This document shows positions 16,538-23,761 of a DNA stretch of 64,000 nt, in pieces. The notes under the pieces were generated by a model. The model did not search any database. It was not told the origin of the DNA and saw only the letters and a list, made by a program, of their open reading frames with translations. The stretch is taken from assembly GCA_002412545.1 (NCBI GenBank), contig DHVG01000002.1:244943-308942 (forward strand), read 5' to 3'. Within the stretch, counting starts at the first letter, position 1; each line of letters starts with the position of its first letter. This DNA is from Elusimicrobia bacterium UBA5214. GTDB lineage: Bacteria > Elusimicrobiota > UBA5214. The position numbers and the translations under genes are program-made.

Positions 16538-17539
16538 TTAACAAATTCGTGGTAGTTGTTCTCCGGTAAGCATATCCACAATCCGGTGCCCGCCAATTAA
16601 AGTTTTAAGGATTACTTTTTCCGGTGTTTCCACAATTTCACCGATAATCCGACTCTCTTTACCTAATTTATCTTTCTTCATTACCCGAAGAACTTTTTCT
16701 GCTGCTTCCGGAGAAACCACAATTACCGCTTTACCTTCGTTAGCGACATAAAGCGGGTCTAAACCAAGCAGTTCAGAAATACCTTTTACTTCATCTTTCA
16801 CCGGGATATCTTCTTCACGGATTAAAATACCTAAATTGGTTCTGGCAACGATTTCGTTTAAGGTAGTGGCTAAACCGCCGCGGGTCGGGTCACGCATAAA
16901 CTTCGCCCCGTTAGATACCCCTAATATCTTTTCTACTAAACTCCATAAAGGTGCGCAGTCACTCTTTAAACTGAAAGTGACTTTCAGTTTCATCCGTTCG
17001 CTCATTACTGCAATGCCGTGGTCACCGATTGAACCGTTGATGATGATTTTATCACCTTTTCTAATTCTATCGGTAGAGAGTACGCGATTATTTTTAATAA
17101 TCCCGACTCCGGCAGTATTGATAAAAATTTTATCCGCTGAATTTTTCTCTACAACTTTAGTGTCACCGGTAACGATTTTGACATTGGCATTTTTCCCGGC
17201 TGCTTCCATTGAAGCAAGGATTTTATCTAAAATTTCCGTCTCCAACCCTTCTTCAAGGATTACTCCGCAGGAGAGATATAAAGGTTCTGCACCGACCATA
17301 CTTAAATCGTTTACCGTACCGTAAATTGCCAGTTTACCGATATCACCACCCGGGAAAAAGATTGGTTTGACCACATAAGAATCAGTAGTAAAAGCAAACT
17401 TTTGTTTCCCGATACTAAATACCGCCGAATCAGCGAGGGGGGATAAAAAAGGATTAGCGAACCTTTTCAGGATTTCCTGTTCAATCAGGTTATGCATTAA
17501 TTTCCCGCCACTGCCGTGAGCTAATAGAATTTTAGACAT
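16538..17539 (-). CDS. hypE: HypE, hydrogenase maturation carbamoyl dehydratase
   Basis: The 333-residue protein starts LLAHGSGGKLMHNLI and has the PurM-like fold motifs expected of HypE: TTDSYVV, GTVNDLSMVGA, GDHGIAV, RDPTRGGLA. It ends in PRIC, the conserved C-terminal cysteine that accepts the carbamoyl group from HypF. HypE dehydrates it to a thiocyanate, which HypC-HypD transfers as the cyanide ligand of the [NiFe] centre. All key elements are intact. It lies at the downstream end of the hyp run, separated from hypD by two unrelated genes. Confidence 0.96.
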   Translation of the reverse strand: MSKILLAHGSGGKLMHNLIEQEILKRFANPFLSPLADSAVFSIGKQKFAFTTDSYVVKPIFFPGGDIGKLAIYGTVNDLSMVGAEPLYLSCGVILEEGLETEILDKILASMEAAGKNANVKIVTGDTKVVEKNSADKIFINTAGVGIIKNNRVLSTDRIRKGDKIIINGSIGDHGIAVMSERMKLKVTFSLKSDCAPLWSLVEKILGVSNGAKFMRDPTRGGLATTLNEIVARTNLGILIREEDIPVKDEVKGISELLGLDPLYVANEGKAVIVVSPEAAEKVLRVMKKDKLGKESRIIGEIVETPEKVILKTLIGGHRIVDMLTGEQLPRIC

Positions 17540-17556
17540 TGTCGGATATCCTTTGA

Positions 17557-17910
17557 CTACACACTTAGACCAAGTTTTTTAAGTTCGGTTTCGCCTGAAG
17601 GAGTAAGATAATACTTAGCGTCTCTGCCTTTGCCTTCTTGTTTTAGCCATCCCTGTTTGATGCAATAAGCAAGAAAACCGCCACCAATGGCAAACGGGTT
17701 AACCGGTCTTTCTTCTGATTTACCGGTCAAAAAATGCGATATACTATGTTTCCGATGCCATTCCCGGTCTTCGGCTTCATTGATACCCATCTTCTTCATC
17801 AATTTCTTATGTTCTTTCGGTGTGATTTTAATTTTTTTCTTATGCCATTTCCGATGCTCTTTTTCAGTAATCCTCATCCCCCGATGTTTGATTTTCTTAG
17901 TCATTTTCAT
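17557..17910 (-). CDS. Unknown basic protein with C-terminal winged-helix-like segment
   Basis: The 117-residue protein is unrecognised. The first half is strongly basic and repetitive (RITEKEHRKWHKKK, KITPKEHKKLMKKM, then INEAEDREWHRKH), three related units of about 15 residues with histidine/lysine-rich helices. The second half (GGGFLAYCIKQGWLKQEGKGRDAKYYLTPSGETELKKLGL) looks like a small winged helix with a beta-wing around KYYLT. It is 17 bases upstream of hypE in the same direction, so probably co-expressed. The histidine-rich start could bind metal, which would suit a hyp operon, but this is inference. Confidence 0.6.
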   Translation of the reverse strand: MKMTKKIKHRGMRITEKEHRKWHKKKIKITPKEHKKLMKKMGINEAEDREWHRKHSISHFLTGKSEERPVNPFAIGGGFLAYCIKQGWLKQEGKGRDAKYYLTPSGETELKKLGLSV

Positions 17911-18123
17911 ATCTTCCTTACAAATTTCCTAAAATCAACTATTCCCCACCTCTTTCGGAGACAACCGAGGAGGTAGTCGGCAGGTCACCGATGAGGCGAC
18001 AATTTATCCCTTAACTTCCTGCCGGTTTTTACCTAACGTTCTTGAGCTTTATGAAGTGGTACTTTGGCACCATTTAAAGGAGCTTTAATTCTTCATGAAG
18101 CCTTTGTTATGCGAAGGGCGAAT
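17911..18123 (-). ncRNA. Candidate structured leader RNA upstream of the 117-residue gene and hypE
   Basis: About 210 non-coding bases contain several paired segments. CCTC..TCGG (from 17948) pairs with CCGA..GAGG. GGCAGG (17980s) pairs with CCTGCC (about 18017-18025). TTCATGAAG palindromes lie near 18090. On the minus strand this would be the 5' leader of the 117-residue gene and hypE. I recognise no known riboswitch consensus. Confidence 0.3.
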
Positions 18124-18861
18124 CTATACAATTTTTTTGAATATTTCCTCCTCTCCAAAAGTATATATATTTTCTGTTTTTAATCGATGCAGCACATCTT
18201 CTTTTTTTACTTCTTTAAAAGTAACAATTTTTATTTTTAAGACAAAAATATTTATCATTTCTTTATTAAAATGTAATATTTTTATAGAGTTTCCTAATTT
18301 CTTTATAAATTCTTCCATAGCATCGGATGTATTATCATCATAGAAAATTTGGTAGATTACAAATGCAAACCTAGGTTTATCATAACAAGCGGATGCAATT
18401 CTATGTAGTAACTGATACGGAAAAGTATTTAGTTTTTCAAGATAAACAGGTTCTTTGGGTTCTAAAAAAGGGGTAATTATGTCAATCCAATGGGTAATTA
18501 CATTCTTTTTATTTTCTGTTGAATCATTCCATTCTTCTATTGTTTCGTATTTATGCTCAACCTCTGTGTATTTACCTTCAATAGCTATTTTAAAATTATT
18601 TCCAATAATCATAATATCAGTCATTGAGCATTTATTTGATTTATATGATCTCGTAGGATATTCATAACAAATTTTAATTTTGTCAGAGGTTAACCCTAAT
18701 TTTTCAAAAAGATAATTTATACATTTGTCGGTATTTTTCCAATATTGCAAAAGAGGTATTGTCGATGTCTGGATAGAGTTTATTCCTGACAATGAATATT
18801 GATCAATTATTTCGGAGAATTCTTGAGACTTTGGATTACCATAAAATTGTTCAATTACCAT
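18124..18861 (-). CDS. Unknown protein with PD-(D/E)XK-like motif
   Basis: The 245-residue protein contains SMTDIMIIGNNFKIAIEGKY at about 79-98. Asp82 and Glu95-x-Lys97 lie on two strands separated by a turn, the classic PD-(D/E)XK nuclease arrangement. The remainder is helix-rich and not recognised. Its AT content is clearly higher than that of the flanking hyp genes and it interrupts the hypD-hypE order, so it looks like an insertion. Its role is unknown; a restriction-like or repair nuclease is plausible. Confidence 0.6.
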   Translation of the reverse strand: MVIEQFYGNPKSQEFSEIIDQYSLSGINSIQTSTIPLLQYWKNTDKCINYLFEKLGLTSDKIKICYEYPTRSYKSNKCSMTDIMIIGNNFKIAIEGKYTEVEHKYETIEEWNDSTENKKNVITHWIDIITPFLEPKEPVYLEKLNTFPYQLLHRIASACYDKPRFAFVIYQIFYDDNTSDAMEEFIKKLGNSIKILHFNKEMINIFVLKIKIVTFKEVKKEDVLHRLKTENIYTFGEEEIFKKIV

Positions 18862-18953
18862 TTTTTCTATTCGCCTTTCACATAACTACCAATAACCGTA
18901 TTATTGCGATTATCCTTCCAATTGGTGTCATATCCGCAATACCGTGTCTATTT

Positions 18954-20042
18954 TTATGTTCTTCCATATTTGTAATATGCCGCACAGGTGCCTTCGGAGG
19001 AGACCATGCAGGCACCGACCGGTTTTTCCGGGGTGCAGACCTTAGCAAAAAGCGGACATTCAAAAGGTGTCTTCAGTCCTTGCAAGACCTTACCACAGAG
19101 ACAGCCGGGATTTTCTTTTGTTCTTTCCGCTTCTACCGGTAAATTTTCTTCAATATCAAATTCGCGATATTTGTCACTTAGTTGGTAACCGCTTTTCGGA
19201 ATTACTCCAATCCCGCGCCAGTCCGAATCGGTTACCGCAAAAACTTCATTCAATAAAGAAACGGCTTTAGGGTTGCCTTCCGGTTGGACTGAACGGGTAT
19301 ATTGAATCTCAATCTTTGCTTCCTCATTAGTGACTTGTTTAACTAACATATAGATTCCTTGGAGAATGTCTAAAGGTTCAAAACCAACGATTACACCGGG
19401 AACCTTGTATTTCTTGGCAATAAATTCGTAAGGTCGTGAACCGATAATCGTGCTTACATGCCCGGGCAAAAGGAATCCTTCCACTTTTAACTCTTTAGTA
19501 TTGACCAACGCTTCCAATGCCGGGGGAACAATCTTGTGTCCACAAAGCACATAAAAATTTTTTATATTTTTCTTTTTTGCCTGGACAATAGCTGCGGCAA
19601 TCGTCGGCGAGGTGGTCTCAAAACCGACGGCTAAGAAAACAATTTTTTTCTTCGGATTATTCTCGGCAATTTCTAATGCTTCTAAAGTGGAATAAACTAC
19701 CCGGATATCCGCACCGTCAGCTTTTTCTTTCTCTAAACTGGAACTTGAACCGGGAACACGGAGCATATCACCGAAAGTAACGATAATCACATCTTTGAGT
19801 CGTGCGTAGGCAATTGCTTTATCCAGATAATAATTTGGTGTAACACAGACTGGACATCCCGGACCGGAAAGGAGATGTAAATTTTCCGGTAGCAAAGATT
19901 TTATCCCGGAACGAAAAATTGCTACGGTATGGGTTCCACAGACCTCCATCAGAACAATTTTTCTTTTGCCAACTGTTCGGTCAATCTTTTTTGCTAAATT
20001 TTGAGCTAACTGGTTATTCCGAAATTCGTCAATATATTTCAT
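18954..20042 (-). CDS. hypD: HypD, [NiFe] hydrogenase Fe(CN)2CO assembly scaffold
   Basis: The 362-residue protein has all HypD signatures: MEVCGTHT, LLSGPGCPVCVTP, TFGDMLRVPGS, FLAVGFETTSPT, CGHKIVPPA, LLPGHVSTIIG. The C-terminal cysteines for the [4Fe-4S] cluster are present (CLCGKVLQG, FECPLFAKVC, GACMVSSEGTCAAYY). HypD with HypC carries the iron while CO and CN ligands are added. The gap to hypC (95 bases) holds a CAGCGATT/ACCGTAATCGG repeat. Confidence 0.97.
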   Translation of the reverse strand: MKYIDEFRNNQLAQNLAKKIDRTVGKRKIVLMEVCGTHTVAIFRSGIKSLLPENLHLLSGPGCPVCVTPNYYLDKAIAYARLKDVIIVTFGDMLRVPGSSSSLEKEKADGADIRVVYSTLEALEIAENNPKKKIVFLAVGFETTSPTIAAAIVQAKKKNIKNFYVLCGHKIVPPALEALVNTKELKVEGFLLPGHVSTIIGSRPYEFIAKKYKVPGVIVGFEPLDILQGIYMLVKQVTNEEAKIEIQYTRSVQPEGNPKAVSLLNEVFAVTDSDWRGIGVIPKSGYQLSDKYREFDIEENLPVEAERTKENPGCLCGKVLQGLKTPFECPLFAKVCTPEKPVGACMVSSEGTCAAYYKYGRT

Positions 20043-20137
20043 ATTCTATAACAAGATTCCAGCGATTTTGAGGGGCGATTCCAGCGATTTATTTATCACC
20101 GTAATCGGTGACTTTATCACTGTAATCAAACGTAAAT
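20043..20137. repeat. GATTACAGCGAT-type dispersed hairpin repeat, copy 1
   Basis: Two CCAGCGATT units are followed by complementary-type ATCACCGTAATCGG and ATCACTGTAATC units, so the gap can fold. Copies of the same family occur at 42914-43006 and 45144-45263. Confidence 0.6.
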
Positions 20138-20359
20138 TTACGTAAGAGTTTCACCCCATTGGCGCATTAGTTGTAAGGTTTCTTCCGCTTGTTTTTTGTC
20201 TAATTTCTGGATTGCATAGCCAGCGTGGACGATGACATAATCACCGACTTTGATGCCACTGACTAAAGTTAAACCGACTTGCCTTTTCGCTCCACCGACT
20301 TCAGCGACTGCAAGGTCATCTTTAATTTTCAAAATTTTCATTGGGATACCGAGACACAT
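20138..20359 (-). CDS. hypC: HypC/HybG family hydrogenase maturation chaperone
   Basis: Translation should begin at 20359 (MCLGIPMKILKI). Cys2 is the invariant HypC residue that binds iron with HypD, and AGGAGG lies seven bases upstream. The frame is open for another 14 codons upstream, but those lie in a repeat and would bury Cys2. The 73-residue protein has the small beta-barrel pattern (VGLTLVSGIKVGDYVIVHAGYAIQKLD) and the family's usual length. Confidence 0.96.
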   Translation of the reverse strand: MCLGIPMKILKIKDDLAVAEVGGAKRQVGLTLVSGIKVGDYVIVHAGYAIQKLDKKQAEETLQLMRQWGETLT

Positions 20360-20442
20360 CTTAATACCTCCTAGTACCAAGCACCAAATTCCAAGTTCCA
20401 AATAGCAAACAATAGTTAAATATCAAATACAAAATGTCAAAC

Positions 20443-20847
20443 TTATTTTGTTTTCTCAAGAATTTTACTAAATATTTTTATAAACTCACTTGCTTCTTTA
20501 ATTAGTAATTCTCTCTCTGTTTCATCATTGTTATCCTTTATCTCCACCAATTTTAACCAGTATCTGCTTTCCTTAGATTCTTTTCGACATATCTTTATTC
20601 GCAAGGCAAAATCTTTTTTGCTTAATGCTTCATTTGCTTCAATATAATTTGCACCAACTGAACCAGATGCTATTTCAATATTAGCCATTGTTTTAGGCAG
20701 TTTCTTTGTAAATTCTATTACTCGTTTTGCGAACTCAAATGTTCTTTCTTCAAGGTCATAATGTTTTGAATTTGCAATTTGAACATTAGATATTGTTTGG
20801 GATTTGGAGTTTGGAGCTTGCAATTTACTGTTGTTAATTATATTCAC
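20443..20847 (-). CDS. Four-helix-bundle protein (23S rRNA intervening-sequence family)
   Basis: This is a 134-residue member of the S23/IVP four-helix-bundle family: YDLEERTFEFAKRVIEF, GSVGANYIEANEALSKKDF, RIKICRKESKESRYWLKL. Compared with the usual pattern, the segment between IEIAS and GSVGANY is a few residues short. Residues 1-27 (NSKLQAPNSKSQTIS...) are encoded by an AATTCCAAA-type repeat and are probably not part of the fold. These small basic proteins are scattered in many genomes, often inside rRNA intervening sequences; their function is not established. It interrupts hypF and hypC. A truncated copy of its 5' end lies at 30690-30805. Confidence 0.85.
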   Translation of the reverse strand: MNIINNSKLQAPNSKSQTISNVQIANSKHYDLEERTFEFAKRVIEFTKKLPKTMANIEIASGSVGANYIEANEALSKKDFALRIKICRKESKESRYWLKLVEIKDNNDETERELLIKEASEFIKIFSKILEKTK

Positions 20848-20859
20848 AGTTGTATTTTT

Positions 20860-23241
20860 TCATCGCTGATATCGCTTTATATTGAAGTGGGCGATGATTG
20901 CTTGGCCGAGAGAGACACCCCCGTCATTACAAGGAACTTTTTTCTGGTAGTAAACCTTGAAATTATTTTTCTCTAAAAGAGCAACTGTTCTTTTCATTAA
21001 GTATAAATTCTGGAATACCCCACCGCTTAAGCAAACAGTATTTATTCCTCTATTTTGCAATATTTTTTTACAAAGTTCAAGAATAACCTGAGCAATGGTA
21101 TTATGGAATCTTGCGGAAATTATTCCTTTACTTGTTCCTCTCTTGAGGTGATTACCTCTCAAGTCATCTAAGACACAGGCAAAAATTGATAATTGGTCAA
21201 GAATGTATTTGCCATCAATAGATTTTATTTCAAATGGGTAACTACCCTCTTCTTTTTCATCAGTAACCATTTCTAATTCCATTGCTGCTTGGGCATCATA
21301 GTTTACTTCTTTTCTTATCCCTAAAAGAGCCGAGACCGCATCAAAAAATCGTCCACAACTGGATGTAAGCGGGGAATTAAAACCGCTTTTTAATTGAGCA
21401 ATGGTTGCTTGGATTTCGTTTTCTTTTAACCCTTTGCCTAGTGTTTCGGGTAAAGGTTCATTCAAACTATGCAGATAAGCAATGGCTATGCGGTAAGGTT
21501 TTTTGATTGCCAGTTCACCACCGGGCAGAGGTAGATAGGAAAAATGTCCTACGCGTTCAAAATCTTCGTAGTCGGCGAGAAGGAATTCGCCACCCCAGAT
21601 TTTACCATCAGTTCCGTAACCGGTGCCGTCAAAAGCAACTCCGATGACTTTGGAATTAGGTAATTCATTTTCCAGCATACAACTGGCGATATGAGCGTGA
21701 TGGTGCTGGACAGCAACAGTAGCGAGTAGCGAGTAGAGAGTAGAGAGTTCTAAAGCGTATTTGGTGGAGAAGTAGTCCGGATGGAGGTCGTAGGCGATAA
21801 TTTTTGGGTTGACCCGAAAAAGTTTTTTGTAAAGTTTTAAAGTATTCTCAAAATGTTCCAGTGTTTCTAAATTTTCCATATCCCCGATATGTTGGCTGAT
21901 GAAGGCATATTTTTCTTTGGTCAGACAGAAAGTATTTTTCAAGTCCGGACCAGTAGCAAGAATTTCTTCTACTTTAAAAGGCAGGCGTATGGGGTAAGGA
22001 GCATAACTTCTTGCCCGACGCAGAATTTGTGCCCCGTGATTAAAGACTCGGGTTACTGAATCATCGTATCTTGAATAAATATCACGGTTATGAAGCAGAA
22101 AATAGTCGGCAATGTTTTTTAACCGTCTTAATGCTTCTTCGTTTTCCATGGCGATTGGTTCTTCGCTGAGATTACCGCTGGTCATTACTAAACAATTGGT
22201 AATTGGTGATTGGTAATTGGTAATTGGGTGAAACAACAGATGGTGGAGGGGAGTGTAGGGGAGCATTACTCCTTGATATTTCTGGTAAGGAGCGACAAAT
22301 CTGGAAATAGAAGAACCAGCTTTTTCTCCGAGTAAAACAATTGGTCGTTGGGGAGAAAGCAGTAATTTTGTTTCTTCCGCGGAAAGAAAACAATATTTTT
22401 TTATCGTTTCCAAGTCCGGCATCATTAAAGCGAATGGTTTATCCCGGCGCAGTTTTCTTTTCCGTAATTCTTTTACTGCCCGGTCATTAAGGGCATCACA
22501 AGCAAGATGGAATCCGCCTAATCCTTTAAGTGCAACAATTTTTCCCTCTTTAAGTAATTTGATTGTTTTCTCAATTGCCTTCTCACCTTTTATTGGCTCA
22601 ATAAATTGAGCCGCTACATTATTTTTTTCACCTTTTCCTAAACTCTTAGCCCTTAGCTCTAAGTTCTGAACTAATTCTACTTCCGGTCCACATTGCGGGC
22701 AAGCGTTAGGTTGGGCATGAAAACGCCGATTTGCCGGGTCATCATATTCTTCTTGACATTCCGGACACATTTTAAAAGAACGCATTGTCGTTTTCGGTCG
22801 GTCGTAAGGTATATCTTCAATAATTGTGAACCGTGGACCACAATTGGTACAATTGATGAAAGGGTAACGGTAGCGCCGGTCTTTTGGGTCAAAAAGTTCT
22901 TTTAAACAGTCATTACAGGTAGCAATATCCGGTGAGACGGGCTGGAATTCTTTTTCTATAGCGATACTTTCTTTGATTACAAAATTTATGTAGTTTTTCG
23001 GTTTAATATTTTCAACTGCTATGGAATCAATTTTTGCTGCCGGTGGGGGAGATGTCTTTAATTCCTTAAGAAATGATTCCAGCGATTTTTTTTCTCCCAC
23101 GATTTCAAAGATTACCCCTTGAGAAGTGTTACATACCCAACCTTTAAGATTATTTTTTTTCGCAATTCGGTAAACGAAGGGACGGAATCCGACACCCTGA
23201 ACAATACCTTTTACCGTTATTCTCTGATACTTCCTATTCAT
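20860..23241 (-). CDS. hypF: HypF carbamoyltransferase
   Basis: The 793-residue protein has the full HypF domain order. An acylphosphatase domain is at 1-90 (GIVQGVGFRPFVYRIA). The paired zinc fingers at about 105-185 read CNDC...CTNCGPRFTI, CPEC...CPQCGP. A YrdC-like domain is at about 205-390 (ALKGLGGFHLACDA, MTSGNLSEEPIA). The Kae1-like domain has VQHHHAHIASCM, GVAFDGTGYGTDG and CLSGGVFQN. It converts carbamoyl phosphate and ATP to carbamoyl-adenylate and loads it on HypE. Two heptanucleotide arrays lie in frame (21718-21745 and 22194-22228), encoding STLYSLLAT and PITNYQSPITN in loops next to conserved motifs. The long frame and intact motifs argue it remains functional. Confidence 0.96.
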   Translation of the reverse strand: MNRKYQRITVKGIVQGVGFRPFVYRIAKKNNLKGWVCNTSQGVIFEIVGEKKSLESFLKELKTSPPPAAKIDSIAVENIKPKNYINFVIKESIAIEKEFQPVSPDIATCNDCLKELFDPKDRRYRYPFINCTNCGPRFTIIEDIPYDRPKTTMRSFKMCPECQEEYDDPANRRFHAQPNACPQCGPEVELVQNLELRAKSLGKGEKNNVAAQFIEPIKGEKAIEKTIKLLKEGKIVALKGLGGFHLACDALNDRAVKELRKRKLRRDKPFALMMPDLETIKKYCFLSAEETKLLLSPQRPIVLLGEKAGSSISRFVAPYQKYQGVMLPYTPLHHLLFHPITNYQSPITNCLVMTSGNLSEEPIAMENEEALRRLKNIADYFLLHNRDIYSRYDDSVTRVFNHGAQILRRARSYAPYPIRLPFKVEEILATGPDLKNTFCLTKEKYAFISQHIGDMENLETLEHFENTLKLYKKLFRVNPKIIAYDLHPDYFSTKYALELSTLYSLLATVAVQHHHAHIASCMLENELPNSKVIGVAFDGTGYGTDGKIWGGEFLLADYEDFERVGHFSYLPLPGGELAIKKPYRIAIAYLHSLNEPLPETLGKGLKENEIQATIAQLKSGFNSPLTSSCGRFFDAVSALLGIRKEVNYDAQAAMELEMVTDEKEEGSYPFEIKSIDGKYILDQLSIFACVLDDLRGNHLKRGTSKGIISARFHNTIAQVILELCKKILQNRGINTVCLSGGVFQNLYLMKRTVALLEKNNFKVYYQKKVPCNDGGVSLGQAIIAHFNIKRYQR
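21718..21745. repeat. Heptanucleotide array inside hypF (AGTAGCG type)
   Basis: Four 7-base units (AGTAGCG twice, AGTAGAG twice) are in frame just before the VQHHHAH motif of HypF. They encode part of LSTLYSLLATVA on the minus strand. Confidence 0.8.
22194..22228. repeat. Heptanucleotide array inside hypF (AATTGGT type)
   Basis: Five 7-base units of AATTGGT form lie in frame, encoding PITNYQSPITN immediately before the conserved LVMTSGNLSEEP motif. The same unit type occurs at 29244-29278 inside an antiporter gene. Confidence 0.85.
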
Positions 23242-23386
23242 CTAATTTTAAAATTACAAATCCCAAATTCCAAACAATTTCTAAATTCAAATGTTCAAGA
23301 TCCCAAACTATTTTGATCATTTAAGTTTAAACTACTCAAATTTATTTGGAATTTGGTGCTTGAGATTTAGGATTTGCTTTCGCGGG

Positions 23387-23731
23387 TTAATCTTCACCTT
23401 CAAGATGGTCAATATATATTTCGGTGCCAGCAATAATTTCTAAATTTTCATTTCCGCAGGAATTACATTTTGCTACGGTAATATTTTCATATTCTTGGTT
23501 ACATTTTGGACAACGGAAACGGACTTTTTCTTGAACGATTTCCAATTCCGCCCCTTCAGCTAATGTTCCCGGGAAACGATGGTCAATTAAACTATGTTCA
23601 AGCAGTTCTTCTTCTACACCTGCTTGTTCACCAACCTTTATTCTAATTTTGGTAATTTTCTTCAGGTTATTTTTCTTCGCCAGTTCTTCAATATTTTTAA
23701 ATATTTCTTCGGCAAGACCTAATTCGTGCAT
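23387..23731 (-). CDS. hypA: HypA/HybF nickel metallochaperone
   Basis: The 114-residue protein begins MHELGLAEEIF; Met1-His2-Glu3 is the nickel site. The zinc ribbon is complete (CPKCNQEY...CNSCGNENLEI). It delivers nickel to the hydrogenase large subunit, normally together with the GTPase HypB, which is not present in this window. It starts 30 bases after nuoN in the same direction, tying hyp expression to the complex I-like operon. Confidence 0.96.
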   Translation of the reverse strand: MHELGLAEEIFKNIEELAKKNNLKKITKIRIKVGEQAGVEEELLEHSLIDHRFPGTLAEGAELEIVQEKVRFRCPKCNQEYENITVAKCNSCGNENLEIIAGTEIYIDHLEGED

Positions 23732-23761
23732 TGGAGATTTTTACCTTTTGTAATGATATTT

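Noticed and set aside
20360..20401. Earlier ATG for hypC
   Set aside because: Would bury the essential Cys2 and lies in a repeat; AGGAGG precedes the internal ATG at 20359.
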